DNA of 64,000 nt from Dermabacter indicis (lineage in GTDB: Bacteria; Actinomycetota; Actinomycetes; Actinomycetales; Dermabacteraceae), in contig CYUG01000011.1 in assembly GCA_001403775.1 (NCBI GenBank), positions 482,548 to 546,547 on the forward strand, read 5' to 3'. The stretch's first letter is position 1, and the number at the start of each line of letters is the position of its first letter. A program made the position numbers and the translations under genes. Shown in pieces: positions 29,531 through 38,659 of this stretch. The notes under the pieces are model-generated. The model made no database searches, was not told the DNA's origin, and was given only the letters and a program-made list of their open reading frames with translations.

Positions 29531-30337
29531 TCAGTGGCTTTCGCTCGTGGCCATGTTGATGTACACGGACGCGAGGATCGTGAAGATGAAGGCCTGGAGG
29601 AGGGCAACAAAGACTTCGAAGCCGTAGATGCCGAGGGCGAAGACGCCCGCGAACGGGCTCGCGATCATGAGCAGCGATCCGGAGAGCAAGAGTGCTTGCG
29701 TGAGCGAGATGAACACGACGAGCATCATGTGGCCCGCGACCATGTTGGCGAGGAGACGGATGGTTAGCGAGAACCAGCGCACGAGTGCAAGCTGAAGAAA
29801 TTCGATGGGCACGAGCAGGAAGTACACGGGCTTCGGAACGCCCGGGGGCATAGTTTCGTGCTTGATGTAGCCGAGTACACCGTGCTGCTTCATGCCGCAG
29901 ATGACGTAGGTGGCGAAGGTCCACAGCGCGAGCATGAGGGGCATGCCGATCACGGAGGTGCCCGCGAGGTTGAGACCGGGGGTGACGCCCGCGAGGTTCA
30001 TCGAAAGAACGAGGAAGAAGAGCGTGTAGAGCATGGGCGCGAAACGTCGGCCCTTGGACTTGCCAAGTACGGGTTCGATCGCGTTGTCGCGAATAAAGCC
30101 CATGAACAGTTCGAAAATGCTCTGGATGCGGCCGGGCACGATCTTTGCGCGCGAGGCGATTGCGTAGGTGATGGCGAGGCAGCCCACCACGACAATGAGG
30201 CGCACGAGTTGCACGCGGTTGAACTCAAACGGGGTGCCTGCAAAGAGGATCGCGTCGGGGAAGAAGTCGGCAAGGGAAGGGGTATGGAAATCCAGCCCAC
30301 TTTCAGCGACGAGACGAGTAGTTTCGCTAGGAATCAA
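29531..30337 (-). CDS. atpB: ATP synthase a subunit
   Basis: 268 residues with five to six membrane helices. The essential arginine is Arg194 in WFSLTIRLLANMVAGHMMLV; GYEVFVALLQAFIFTILASV-like sequence (here GFEVFVALLQAFIFTILASV) forms the last helix. It provides the proton half-channels next to the c ring. A 186-base gap with a candidate promoter lies upstream, so transcription of atpBEFHAGDC may restart here. Confidence 0.96.
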   Translation of the reverse strand: MIPSETTRLVAESGLDFHTPSLADFFPDAILFAGTPFEFNRVQLVRLIVVVGCLAITYAIASRAKIVPGRIQSIFELFMGFIRDNAIEPVLGKSKGRRFAPMLYTLFFLVLSMNLAGVTPGLNLAGTSVIGMPLMLALWTFATYVICGMKQHGVLGYIKHETMPPGVPKPVYFLLVPIEFLQLALVRWFSLTIRLLANMVAGHMMLVVFISLTQALLLSGSLLMIASPFAGVFALGIYGFEVFVALLQAFIFTILASVYINMATSESH

Positions 30338-30478
30338 CTGCTCTTACTCCAGAGTTCTCGGCTCACGCTTGGCGTGTGCCACGGGCACGGGACGGTCTGT
30401 TCGAAACGGCTTCGATGCCGTGCACGCGCTCTCAGCACCCGTGCAGACTTCGCCGCTTTTCGTTCAGCATTCTGAATC

Positions 30479-30484
30479 AATATA
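30479..30484 (-). promoter_or_regulatory. Candidate extended -10 promoter for the atp structural genes
   Basis: On the minus strand TGC-TATATT forms an extended -10 element (hexamer TATATT is the complement of 30479-30484) about 140 bases upstream of atpB. No good -35 is seen, which is acceptable for an extended -10. The surrounding 30338-30523 gap is unusually AT-rich for this window. Confidence 0.5.
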
Positions 30485-30523
30485 GCAGAGGACGAGCCGA
30501 GTTTTTGACTCAGGATAAGCGCG

Positions 30524-30943
30524 CTATACCTCAATTTTCGGGCGCGTGCGCGCGAGAAGCACACCTTCGACCGCGATCGGCGCTACTGCCCCGAAGAGAA
30601 GCGCAATTCCCACCCACGGCATGGACAGCCAAGGCGCACCGCGCAGCACGATCAGGATCAGAATCAGCACGATCATCTTGAGTGTCCACGTGAGTAGTAC
30701 GGTGCCGAACATGAGAGTGGGGCTCTGCTTCACGCCCCAGTAGGCGACGATGAGCGACGGCAGGGTAATCACGAGCGAAAGTCCCGCCCCCACGAGCGCG
30801 CCGTTGCATGCATGCGCGTCGAACCCCAGCCACGCGACCATCACGACGATCGCGGAGATCACGATGCCAACGAGGACCGAAGTGACCGCGCCTTTTTGCA
30901 CGAGGGCGTTGTTGTGCGCACGGTTCTTTTCGGCGGTGCTCAT
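30524..30943 (-). CDS. Small four-helix membrane protein, AtpI-like
   Basis: 139 residues with four membrane helices (about 20-40, 47-68, 78-98, 105-127). It sits where atpI lies, just before atpB, and overlaps the end of the wecA-like gene by ATGA. AtpI proteins assist c-ring assembly or Mg uptake, but sequence conservation is low and I rely mostly on position, size and topology. Confidence 0.72.
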   Translation of the reverse strand: MSTAEKNRAHNNALVQKGAVTSVLVGIVISAIVVMVAWLGFDAHACNGALVGAGLSLVITLPSLIVAYWGVKQSPTLMFGTVLLTWTLKMIVLILILIVLRGAPWLSMPWVGIALLFGAVAPIAVEGVLLARTRPKIEV

Positions 30944-32064
30944 GCGTTGTTCTCCACGTCGTGGGCTTTACGGGCGCGTTTGAGCGCGCGCAGGGGGTCA
31001 AGGGTCACGACTATAGCCACGACGAGCGAGCCGAGCCAAATGATCGTCGCGGTCTTCGCTGCGAAGAATACGGGGGCGAGGAGGCACAGGCACACGAGCG
31101 CCGTCCAGGTGTACATAATCAGCACGGCGCCGAGTTTCGAGTGGCCGAGGTTGAGCAAGCGATGGTGGAGATGGCGGCGGTCGGCGTGAAAGGGAGATTT
31201 CCCGCTTCCCACGCGTCGCACGACCGCGAGCACCATGTCGAGAGCGGGCAAGATCATGACGCCCACGGGCATGAGGATCGGGAGCAGCTGGCCGAGCGCA
31301 TCGACAGGCGCGAGGCGCGCGGGATCGACCTGGCCCGTGACGGCAATCGTGGCCGAGACGAGGAGGAGGCCAAGGAAGAGGGCGCCCGAATCCCCCATGA
31401 AGATGCGCGCCTTCGAGAAGTTATGCGGAAGAAAACCGAGGCACGCCCCGATCATGACCGCCGTGATGAGCGCCGCCATCGACGAGTAGTCGGTCGACGA
31501 GACGTCGCGCGTGAGCAGGTAGGCGTAGATGAAGAACGCCGCCCCGCCGATCGCCATCACGCCTGAAGCGAGGCCGTCGAGCCCGTCGATAAAGTTCACG
31601 GCATTCATCGCGGCCACGATCACGATGACCGTGAGAATGAGCGCCGAGCGCGCCGAAATAAGAGTGAGGCCGCCTATGGGAAGGGTCGTAAGTTGCACGC
31701 CCTGCGAGGCAACAAAGAGCGCGATGAGCACCTGACCCGCGAGTTTCGTGAGCCAGTCAAGGTCAAACTTGTCGTCGAGCCCGCCGAGTAAGCAGATGAG
31801 CCCGCCCGCGATGAGGATCGACCACACCTTGAAGGAGCTGCGGAAAATGGGTTCGAGGAACGGAACGTTCGACGCGAGAATCATCGCGACCGCGACACCC
31901 GCGAACATGGCCACGCCACCGAGCCGAGGAGTGACGTCCTGATGCACGTCGCGCGCACGCACGGCGGTCATCGCGCCGATGCGCCGCGCAACGACGCGCG
32001 CCGCGGGCGTCACGAGATAGGTGACGGCCGCGGCGATCAGGAGGAGGAAGAGGTAAACCCTCAA
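30940..32064 (-). CDS. Polyprenyl-phosphate N-acetylhexosamine-1-phosphate transferase (WecA/MraY family)
   Basis: 374 residues, about eleven membrane helices. The start codon appears to be TTG at 32064, overlapping the tsaC stop (TTGA). Family motifs are present: the Asp pair in GGLDDKFDL (97-98), NAVNFIDGLDGLASG (157-171), ARIFMGDSGALFLG, and the cytoplasmic HADRRHLHH (293-301), which is the WecA-type carbohydrate-recognition loop rather than the MraY form. It likely transfers GlcNAc-1-P to decaprenyl phosphate at the start of wall-polymer linkage synthesis, as the actinobacterial Rfe gene next to atp does. Confidence 0.9.
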   Translation of the reverse strand: MRVYLFLLLIAAAVTYLVTPAARVVARRIGAMTAVRARDVHQDVTPRLGGVAMFAGVAVAMILASNVPFLEPIFRSSFKVWSILIAGGLICLLGGLDDKFDLDWLTKLAGQVLIALFVASQGVQLTTLPIGGLTLISARSALILTVIVIVAAMNAVNFIDGLDGLASGVMAIGGAAFFIYAYLLTRDVSSTDYSSMAALITAVMIGACLGFLPHNFSKARIFMGDSGALFLGLLLVSATIAVTGQVDPARLAPVDALGQLLPILMPVGVMILPALDMVLAVVRRVGSGKSPFHADRRHLHHRLLNLGHSKLGAVLIMYTWTALVCLCLLAPVFFAAKTATIIWLGSLVVAIVVTLDPLRALKRARKAHDVENNA

Positions 32065-32789
32065 GCGTCGGCCTTATCCTCGCCGGCCGTGGGCTGAGCT
32101 TCGTCTGAGGCTTCCGCGTCCTCGGTTTCCTCAGGCACCTCGGGCGTGAAAATCTCGCCGAACTTGTCGACGATCTCTTCTTCGCTCAGCGCGCCATGGC
32201 GGAGAATCTCGGGCGGGTTCACGGTCGCGTCGATAATCGTCGAGGATTCACCGATACGTGAGGGGCCGCCGTCGAGGTACACCTCGACCGCGTCGCCGAG
32301 TTGCACGGCCGCGTCCATGACGGACTTTGCGGGATCGCCGCCGTGCTTATTGGCGCTCGAGACGGCGAGCGGGCCGGTCTTCTTGAGAAGTGCGATCGCC
32401 GCTTCGTGATCGGGCATGCGAAGCGCGACCGTGCCTTTCGTTTCGCCGAGATCCCAGTGCAGGGAGGGCTGCGCCTTGACGATCACGGTGAGCGCGCCGG
32501 GCCAGTACTCGTCCACGAGATCTTCGATGATCGGCGGGATATCGAGGCCGAGGGCGTGCATGACGTTCGGGTCGCCGATCAGCACGGGCGGCGGAAACTG
32601 GCGGCCGCGGCCCTTCGCGTCGAGGAGTGCTTGCACGGCATCCTTATTGAACGCATCGGCGCCGATCCCGTACACGGTGTCGGTGGGCAACACGAGGAGT
32701 TTGCCGTCTTTGACGGCGGTGGCGGCGGCCTCGAGGGCTTCGTCGCGCGTGGATTCGTCGGTGTAGTCGTAAACGCTCACGTGCCTCAT
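32061..32789 (-). CDS. Threonylcarbamoyl-AMP synthase (TsaC/Sua5/YrdC family)
   Basis: 242 residues. The enzyme makes threonylcarbamoyl-AMP from Thr, bicarbonate and ATP for tRNA t6A37. Motifs: LLVLPTDTVYGIGADAFN, KGRGRQFPPPVLIGD, WPGALTVIVKAQ, TVALRMPDHE, GPLAVSSANKHGGDP and IGESSTIIDAT. The last 35 residues are an acidic tail (EVPEETEDAEASDEAQ) not seen in the core fold. It has no full Sua5 C-terminal domain. It overlaps prmC by ATGA. The partner enzyme TsaD is encoded at 53.5-54.6 kb. Confidence 0.94.
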   Translation of the reverse strand: MRHVSVYDYTDESTRDEALEAAATAVKDGKLLVLPTDTVYGIGADAFNKDAVQALLDAKGRGRQFPPPVLIGDPNVMHALGLDIPPIIEDLVDEYWPGALTVIVKAQPSLHWDLGETKGTVALRMPDHEAAIALLKKTGPLAVSSANKHGGDPAKSVMDAAVQLGDAVEVYLDGGPSRIGESSTIIDATVNPPEILRHGALSEEEIVDKFGEIFTPEVPEETEDAEASDEAQPTAGEDKADA

Positions 32790-33703
32790 TCTTTCACTTG
32801 TTGTGCGCGGCGCGCCACGAGGAAGCGATCGCGCCCCGTGAGATCGCGCGCTGTGCGGATCTTCTCGAACTCTCCCCCACGCTCGGCAATCGCGCGCGTC
32901 GCGTCACCTTGGCTTTCGTCGTGCTCCATGACGAGGAGGCCACCCGGTCGCAGGGTGCGGGCGGCGAGTGCGATCACGGCGCGGGGAACGTCGAGGCCCT
33001 TCTCTCCTCCCCCAAACAGCGCCTCTCGGGGGTCGAACTCGCGCACCTCAGGATCGACAGGGATGTCAGATTCGGGGATGTAGGGCGGGTTCGCGAGGAG
33101 ACAATCGAGCGGGACCTCGGGAACATATGTGCGCACGAAAGCGTCCAGCTCCGCTTCACTCGTGGGCAGTTCGGCGCGGAACACTCGCGAGCGTCCCGGC
33201 CCTGCGTTTTCGCAGTTCCGCCTGGCAAGTTCCACGGCGCGCTCGTTCAGGTCAAACGCACTCACGCGGGCGGCGGGGAACTCGTCGAGGATCGCAGCGG
33301 CGAGGGTTCCGCTTCCGGTGCAAGCATCGAGGGCCCGCAGGGGGTCCGACGCTTGACGGCCTTCCTCGCGCACCCAGTAGTGGGCGATGTCGAGCGCCAC
33401 TTCGGTCTCGGGTCGCGGGATGAAAACGCCGTGTGCGGTTTCCAGCGTGAGCCGGCGAAAGGGCGCTTCACCGAGGATTAATTGGAGGGGTTCGCGCTTT
33501 TCGCGGCGCGCGAGCACGGCTTCGAGATCCGCCTCGAATGTTTCGGGAAGGTCATCAAGGAGCACGAGTGAGGTGCGAGCTCTCGCCGCGTGAGAAACGA
33601 TGACCCGCGCTTCGGCCGCGGCTGAGTCAATGCCCGCGGCTTCCAGTCGAGCGCGGGCCTCGCGGCGAGCAAGGGTCACGCGCTGCGACACGCTCAATTT
33701 CAC
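32786..33703 (-). CDS. prmC: Release factor glutamine methyltransferase PrmC
   Basis: 305 residues from the GTG at 33703; this start fits the family N-terminus (RVTLARREARARLEAAGIDS), though the ribosome site is weak and a GTG at 33796 is also in frame. PrmC methylates the Gln of the GGQ motif in release factors. A helical N-terminal domain is followed by FIPRPETEVALD, the SAM site DACTGSGTLAAAI and the catalytic LLANPPYIPESD. It lies 100 bases downstream of prfA, its substrate gene, and overlaps tsaC. Confidence 0.93.
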   Translation of the reverse strand: MKLSVSQRVTLARREARARLEAAGIDSAAAEARVIVSHAARARTSLVLLDDLPETFEADLEAVLARREKREPLQLILGEAPFRRLTLETAHGVFIPRPETEVALDIAHYWVREEGRQASDPLRALDACTGSGTLAAAILDEFPAARVSAFDLNERAVELARRNCENAGPGRSRVFRAELPTSEAELDAFVRTYVPEVPLDCLLANPPYIPESDIPVDPEVREFDPREALFGGGEKGLDVPRAVIALAARTLRPGGLLVMEHDESQGDATRAIAERGGEFEKIRTARDLTGRDRFLVARRAQQVKE

Positions 33704-33802
33704 GTGGGCACCGTGCTCACCGCGAGCCTCCAAAACATCGCCGGGGGTGCGGCAACCGTCGGAATCGCGCGCTTCCTGCGCGCCGAGCGAGCCCACGAAT
33801 CT

Positions 33803-34900
33803 TTACTCGTTCGAGCCCGCGGCGGCGAGCATGGCCTCGCGATCGGCGTCCATGAGGGACTTCACGACCGCCTCGAGATCGCCGTTCAGCACTTGATCGA
33901 GGTTGTTCGCCTTGTAGCCGGTGCGGTGGTCGGCGATGCGGTTCTCGGGGAAGTTGTACGTGCGGATGCGTTCGGAGCGGTCCACGGTACGTACCTGGGA
34001 GCGGCGAGTCGCGGAAGCCTCGGCCTCCTGCTCGGCATGTACGGCATCGAGCAAGCGCGAACGGAGGATGCGCATGGCCTGCTCTTTGTTCTGAAGCTGG
34101 CTCTTTTCGTTCTGGCAGCTCACCACGAGGCCCGTGGGAAGGTGCGTGATGCGCACGGCCGAGTCGGTCGTGTTCACGCTCTGGCCGCCGGGACCGGACG
34201 AGCGGTACACGTCGATGCGCAGGTTGTTCGGGTGGAGCTGCTCGGCGAGGAACTCGTCTTCATCTGCCTCGTCGGCCTCGGGCACCACGAGAACGCCCAC
34301 GGCTGACGTGTGGATGCGGCCCTGAGATTCGGTCACGGGAACGCGCTGCACGCGGTGCACACCGCCCTCGTATTTGAGGTGCGCCCACACGCCTTCGGCG
34401 GGACCGACGTTGCCGCGCGTGCGGATCGACATCGAGAGGTCCTTGTAGCCGCCGAGGTCGTTCTCGGTTTCGGTGATGATTTCGGTGCTCCAGCCGTTCC
34501 TGGTCGCGTAGGCCTCATACATGCGCACGAGATCCGCGGCGAACAGCGCGGACTCATCGCCGCCAGCGCCGGCCTTCACTTCGAGGATCACGTCGCGCGC
34601 ATCGTTGGGGTCACGCGGGGCGAGCAGATCCTCGAGCTTCGCCGTGAGGTCCTCGCGCTTCGCTTCAAGGGACTTCGCCTCCTCTGCCATCGAGGGGTCC
34701 TCATCGGCGAACTCGCGCGCCGTGTCGAGGTCCTCCCCCGTCGCGAGCCATTCGCGGTACGTGCTCACCACGGGGCCGAGCTCAGCGTAGCGGCGCCCCA
34801 CCCGCTTGGCCTTGTTGTGGTCGTTGTGAAGCGCGGGATCGGCCATCTGCTGCTCGAGGGCCGAGTATTCATCAACGAGCGAGGACACATTCTCAAACAT
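33803..34900 (-). CDS. prfA: Peptide chain release factor 1
   Basis: 365 residues from the ATG at 34900 ([20 protein letters not shown]); upstream in-frame sequence belongs to the rpmE terminator region. RF1 reads UAA/UAG. Seen: [20 protein letters not shown], the domain carrying the PxT-type recognition segment ([20 protein letters not shown] region), and the catalytic [20 protein letters not shown] with GGQ. The downstream prmC encodes the methylase for that Gln. Confidence 0.97.
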   Translation of the reverse strand: MFENVSSLVDEYSALEQQMADPALHNDHNKAKRVGRRYAELGPVVSTYREWLATGEDLDTAREFADEDPSMAEEAKSLEAKREDLTAKLEDLLAPRDPNDARDVILEVKAGAGGDESALFAADLVRMYEAYATRNGWSTEIITETENDLGGYKDLSMSIRTRGNVGPAEGVWAHLKYEGGVHRVQRVPVTESQGRIHTSAVGVLVVPEADEADEDEFLAEQLHPNNLRIDVYRSSGPGGQSVNTTDSAVRITHLPTGLVVSCQNEKSQLQNKEQAMRILRSRLLDAVHAEQEAEASATRRSQVRTVDRSERIRTYNFPENRIADHRTGYKANNLDQVLNGDLEAVVKSLMDADREAMLAAAGSNE

Positions 34901-34952
34901 GAGGGTCTTTCTTGGCGTGGTGGGGCGGGCGTTGAGGGTTTTACGTACGCGA

Positions 34953-34998
34953 AAGCGGCGCTGGCATCCCACATGGAGGCGGGGTGCCAGCGCCGCTT
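34953..34998 (-). terminator. Hairpin after rpmE
   Basis: 18-base arms (34953-34970 and 34981-34998) with a single wobble and a 10-base loop lie just past the rpmE stop on the minus strand. The U-tract is poor (CTTTCGCG), so it may only partly separate rpmE from prfA. Confidence 0.65.
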
Positions 34999-35005
34999 TG
35001 AAAAG

Positions 35006-35218
35006 CTACTTCTTGCGCTTGCCGTAGCGTGCTTCGAAGCGGGCCACGCGGCCACCGGTATCGAGAATCTTCTGCTTGCCGGTGTAGAACGGGTGGCAGG
35101 CTGAGCACACCTCGGAATTAATCTTTCCGTCGGCCTTCGTGCTGCGGGTCACGAACGTGTTGCCACAGGTGCAGGTCACCGTGGTTTCCACGTATTCGGG
35201 GTGGATCCCCTTCTTCAT
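35006..35218 (-). CDS. rpmE: 50S ribosomal protein L31
   Basis: 70 residues. The zinc-binding (C+) form: VTCTCGNTF and [20 protein letters not shown] provide the cysteines. This is the zinc-dependent paralogue usually swapped for a cysteine-free L31 under zinc starvation. A strong AAAGGAG site precedes the ATG. It lies between rho and prfA as in many actinobacteria. Confidence 0.97.
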   Translation of the reverse strand: MKKGIHPEYVETTVTCTCGNTFVTRSTKADGKINSEVCSACHPFYTGKQKILDTGGRVARFEARYGKRKK

Positions 35219-35324
35219 GTGATGTCTCCTTTTCGATCATGGCCGCTGGGTCGGCACCGCGGTGCGGGCCGTGAACCAGAGCCGTCGTCCAGTTTCCCAC
35301 GAAAGGAAGCCGGAGCTCCAGTGC

Positions 35325-35352
35325 GCGGCCTGTAACTCTGCTTACAGGCCGC
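35325..35352 (-). terminator. Hairpin after rho
   Basis: Perfect 11-bp arms GCGGCCTGTAA (35325-35335) and TTACAGGCCGC (35342-35352) with a 6-base loop lie 23 bases beyond the rho stop. No U-run follows on the minus strand. Confidence 0.6.
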
Positions 35353-35374
35353 ACATCACGACCGTTGACTCGAA

Positions 35375-37312
35375 TTACTCGCCCTGGCGGGGAACCTTCG
35401 GGGTGGACTTCGACACGGCGAGCAGGAACTCCCCGTTGTTCTGCGACTTCTTGAGGCGCTCGAGGAGAAGCTCGATCGCTTGCTGCTGCTCGAGTTGGCT
35501 GAGAACACGGCGAAGCTTCCACATGATGGCGAGCTCTTCGTTGCCCATGAGTTCCTCTTCGCGGCGCGTGCCTGACGCGTTGACGTCGACGGCCGGGAAG
35601 ATGCGGCGCTCGGAGAGCTTGCGGTCGAGCTTGAGCTCCCAGTTGCCGGTGCCCTTGAACTCCTCGAAGATCACTTCGTCCATCTTCGAGCCTGTGTCCA
35701 CGAGCGCGGTCGCGAGGATCGTGAGCGAGCCGCCGTTTTCGACGTTGCGGGCCGCACCGAAGAAGCGCTTCGGCGGGTAAAGCGCCGAGGAATCGACACC
35801 GCCCGAGAGGATACGACCCGAGGCAGGAGCCGCGAGGTTGTAGGCGCGGCCGAGGCGCGTGATCGAGTCGAGGAGAACAACAACGTCGCGTCCCATCTCG
35901 ACGAGGCGCTTTGCGCGCTCGATCGCGAGTTCGGCGACGGTCGTATGGTCGTCGGCGGGGCGGTCGAAGGTCGAGGCAATGACCTCGCCCTTGACCGTGC
36001 GTTGCATGTCGGTGACTTCCTCGGGGCGCTCGTCCACGAGCACAACCATGAGGTGAACCTCGGGGTTGTTCTGCGTGATCGCGTCGGCGACCTGCTGGAG
36101 GATGATGGTCTTACCGGCCTTCGGCGGCGCGACGATGAGTCCGCGCTGACCCTTGCCCACGGGGGCAACGAGGTCGATGATGCGCGGCGTGAAGTTGGTG
36201 GCCTTGTTCTCAAGGCGCAGGCGCGTGTCGGGGTACAGCGGCGTGAGCTTGTTGAACTCGACGCGAGCTTTGGCCTTCTCGGGGGTCATGCCGTTCACGG
36301 TGTCGACGCTCACGAGGGCCGCGAACTTCGAGTGGGCCTTGTTGTTGCGACCGCGCCCGCGGCCACCGCCACCGTGGTGGAAGTCCTGGTGGCGCTGCTG
36401 CTCTTCGCCGTCCTTGGGGGCCTTGACCTGACCCACGATCGCATCGCCCTTGCGCAGGCCGTACTTGCGCACCTGGTTCATCGACACGTAGATGTCGCTC
36501 GGGCCGGGAAGGTAGCCCGTCGTGCGCACGAACGCGTAGTTGTCGCGAATGTCGAGAATGCCGGCGACTTTGACGAGCACGTCGTCTTCGCGCACCTGTG
36601 GCTCGCCGTTGTTGTCGTTGTCGCGGCGGTTGCGATTGCGGTTGCGTTCGCGACCGCGCGAGCGGCGGCCTCGGCGATCGTTGTTGTTGTCGTCCCCATC
36701 GCCGCGGTTGTTGCGTCGATCGCGGCGACCTTCGCCATCGCGATTCTTCTGTTCGGAGTCGTGATTGCCCTGCCCGCGGTCATTGCGGCGGTCGCGGCGG
36801 TCCTCGCGGTCGCCTTTGCGGCGCTCGCGCGTGGCTTCCGAATCGGGAAGTTCGATGTCTTCGACGCGGCGGGGGCGATCGCTCCGGCGGCGGTCCTGGC
36901 GATCGCCTCGGTCGTTGGTGTCGTTGCCGGCATTGCCGCGGGTGCGCTCTTCGGCGTCACGATCCTTATTTTCGCTCTGGGAATCGCGAGCGTCGCGCTT
37001 CGAGTCCTTCTCGGCGTTCGGCTTTTCGCCCTCGCTCACACGCGAGCGAGCGGGCTTCTCTGCCTGCTCGGTGCTCGGAGCGCTTTCGGTGGTCGCGGGG
37101 GCAGATTCGGCAGTGCTGGAGTTTTCAGCGGCGCTCGCCTTGGCGGTACGCGCGGCGGGGGCCGACGGCACTGTGCCCGTGCTGATGGCTTCGATCAGCT
37201 CGCCTTTGCGGAGCTTGCGCACCCCGCGGATGCCCATGGAAGTGGCGATGGCCTGAAGCTCCGGAAGCCTCTTTGCCGAGAGTTCGGCGGCGTCGATGTT
37301 GTTGTCGTTCAC
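35375..37312 (-). CDS. rho: Transcription termination factor Rho with long charged insertion
   Basis: 645 residues from the GTG at 37312, which has AAAGGA 8 bases upstream. An N-terminal SAP-like Rho_N domain (about 8-45, [20 protein letters not shown]) is followed by a low-complexity region (about 50-238) of Ala/Ser/Pro, then Arg/Asp/Asn repeats ([13 protein letters not shown]). The cold-shock RNA-binding domain comes next ([40 protein letters not shown]). The RecA-like ATPase carries [23 protein letters not shown] and [11 protein letters not shown] (Q/R-loop region). The insertion is an actinobacterial trait that adds RNA-binding capacity. A likely promoter lies about 285 bases upstream, leaving a long leader. 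Confidence 0.96.
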   Translation of the reverse strand: MNDNNIDAAELSAKRLPELQAIATSMGIRGVRKLRKGELIEAISTGTVPSAPAARTAKASAAENSSTAESAPATTESAPSTEQAEKPARSRVSEGEKPNAEKDSKRDARDSQSENKDRDAEERTRGNAGNDTNDRGDRQDRRRSDRPRRVEDIELPDSEATRERRKGDREDRRDRRNDRGQGNHDSEQKNRDGEGRRDRRNNRGDGDDNNNDRRGRRSRGRERNRNRNRRDNDNNGEPQVREDDVLVKVAGILDIRDNYAFVRTTGYLPGPSDIYVSMNQVRKYGLRKGDAIVGQVKAPKDGEEQQRHQDFHHGGGGRGRGRNNKAHSKFAALVSVDTVNGMTPEKAKARVEFNKLTPLYPDTRLRLENKATNFTPRIIDLVAPVGKGQRGLIVAPPKAGKTIILQQVADAITQNNPEVHLMVVLVDERPEEVTDMQRTVKGEVIASTFDRPADDHTTVAELAIERAKRLVEMGRDVVVLLDSITRLGRAYNLAAPASGRILSGGVDSSALYPPKRFFGAARNVENGGSLTILATALVDTGSKMDEVIFEEFKGTGNWELKLDRKLSERRIFPAVDVNASGTRREEELMGNEELAIMWKLRRVLSQLEQQQAIELLLERLKKSQNNGEFLLAVSKSTPKVPRQGE

Positions 37313-37591
37313 CCGGGGTCCTTTCTGAGGTGTGTGTCCCGTGGTTGTTCTCAGTTTCGTGAGGTGACGGTGCTCTTTTCGGGGAAAAACGCGCGCTCGG
37401 GCGCTTGGGCGGGAGGCTTGTGACGCGTTCACGCCGAAGGAGGGGCACCAATCGGTGTCAGGAATACTCGACCGCCATGAGAATGACTCGTGTGCGAGCG
37501 CCTACCGCCGAGGGAAGGATCGTGGCTCTACGCGGTGGCGGTTCGCCAGCCTTCAACGAGGGCGGGGCCACGTTGGCGCGGCCGAGCACCC

Positions 37592-38521
37592 TCACGATAA
37601 CACAGTACGAATGCCCTCTTGTGCAAGGGGCACGCGCGCGAGGCGCCAGCTATCCGGGTCCTCGACCACGTCGCCCACGATACGCGCAATGTCGCCGGGG
37701 GCATCGGCGGGGATGAGTACCGTCGGACCCGCCCCCGAGATCACGGCCGGCACGCCCTGCGAGCGCAGCACGTGCACGAGACTCACGCTCTGGGGCATCT
37801 GCCCGCTCCGGGCGTCCTGGTGAAGGCGATCGGCGGTGGCTGCGAAGAGGCGTGAGGGATCCTCCGCGAGGGCATGGACGAGCAGGGCGGAGCGGGCGAT
37901 GTTGTGGGTCGCGTCGCTTCGGCTCACCTCGGGGCTCAGAATCGCGCGCGCCGTGGTTGTCGGAGAGGTGAGGCTTGGGGTAATGATGAGCGGGCGTAGA
38001 ACGGGCTGGCCGTCGGCGGCGTTCGCGACGCGCAGGCGCACGGCGTGGGCAGTTTCGCCTTCCATGTAGCCGAGGCACACGCCGCCGTGGATGCCGGCGG
38101 CGACACTATCGGGGTGCCCTTCGATCGAGGCGGCGATCTCGAGCATCTCCTGATCATCAATGGCGCTCGGGTCCTGGAGAATCGCTCTCGCGAGGGCGAT
38201 GCCGCCCACGATTGCCGCTGCGCTCGCGCCGAGCCCTCTGCCCTGGGGGATGAGGTTCGTGCACGTGAGTCGCACACCGATTTGGGGCGCGCCCACCCAT
38301 TCGAGGCTTTCGCGCAGGGTGCGCACCACGAGGTTCGTGTCGTCGGTGGGCAGCTCCCCAGCGCCCTCGCCGCGAATGATGACTTCGGTGGGACCGGTCG
38401 TGACCTCAAGCGTGTAGCGGTCGCGAAGGTCGAGGGCGAGGCCCAGGGTGTCGAAGCCGGGGCCGAGGTTAGCACTTGTCGCACACGGCTGCACCGTGAC
38501 GCGTTCTTTCGCGATTCTCAC
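37592..38521 (-). CDS. thrB: Homoserine kinase
   Basis: 309 residues from the GTG at 38521 with AAAGGG about 6 bases upstream; in-frame sequence further upstream is not family-like. A GHMP kinase: VQPCATSANLGPGFDTLGLA at the N-terminus, the ATP loop LIPQGRGLGASAAAIVGGIA, EGHPDSVAAGIHGGVCLGY, and C-terminal GVPAVISGAGPTVLIPA. It phosphorylates homoserine in threonine synthesis. In most actinobacteria hom and thrC lie between lysA and thrB; here only 138 bases separate lysA and thrB and those genes are absent. Confidence 0.95.
   Translation of the reverse strand: MRIAKERVTVQPCATSANLGPGFDTLGLALDLRDRYTLEVTTGPTEVIIRGEGAGELPTDDTNLVVRTLRESLEWVGAPQIGVRLTCTNLIPQGRGLGASAAAIVGGIALARAILQDPSAIDDQEMLEIAASIEGHPDSVAAGIHGGVCLGYMEGETAHAVRLRVANAADGQPVLRPLIITPSLTSPTTTARAILSPEVSRSDATHNIARSALLVHALAEDPSRLFAATADRLHQDARSGQMPQSVSLVHVLRSQGVPAVISGAGPTVLIPADAPGDIARIVGDVVEDPDSWRLARVPLAQEGIRTVLS
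37597..37626 (-). promoter_or_regulatory. Candidate rho promoter overlapping the 3' end of thrB
   Basis: On the minus strand TTGCAC (complement of 37621-37626) and TGTTAT (complement of 37597-37602) are 18 bases apart. Transcription would begin near 37590, giving a leader of about 280 bases before the rho GTG. Such long leaders often serve Rho autoregulation. The 37313-37591 gap holds no convincing gene. Confidence 0.45.
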
Positions 38522-38659
38522 AGATCCCTTTCTGGCGCGCGAGGTGGCATGTGGAGGCGCTCGACTTCCCCACTCGCACGGGCTTCTCGCGCTCGTGCGT
38601 CGACACAAACGTAGCGATCATCGGGTGTGGGGAGTCCGACGGTTGCCGCTCCCCCGCCG

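Noticed and set aside
35945-37423. Long plus-strand open frame opposite rho
   Set aside because: It is a shadow of the repetitive Arg/Asp/Asn codons of rho; its Val/Ala-rich product is a low-complexity artefact.
38540-38640. Shared LPHSHG-coding stretch near thrB and in the M23 leader
   Set aside because: Only about 17 bases are similar (CTTCCCCAyTCGCAyGG); too short to call a repeat family from two sites.
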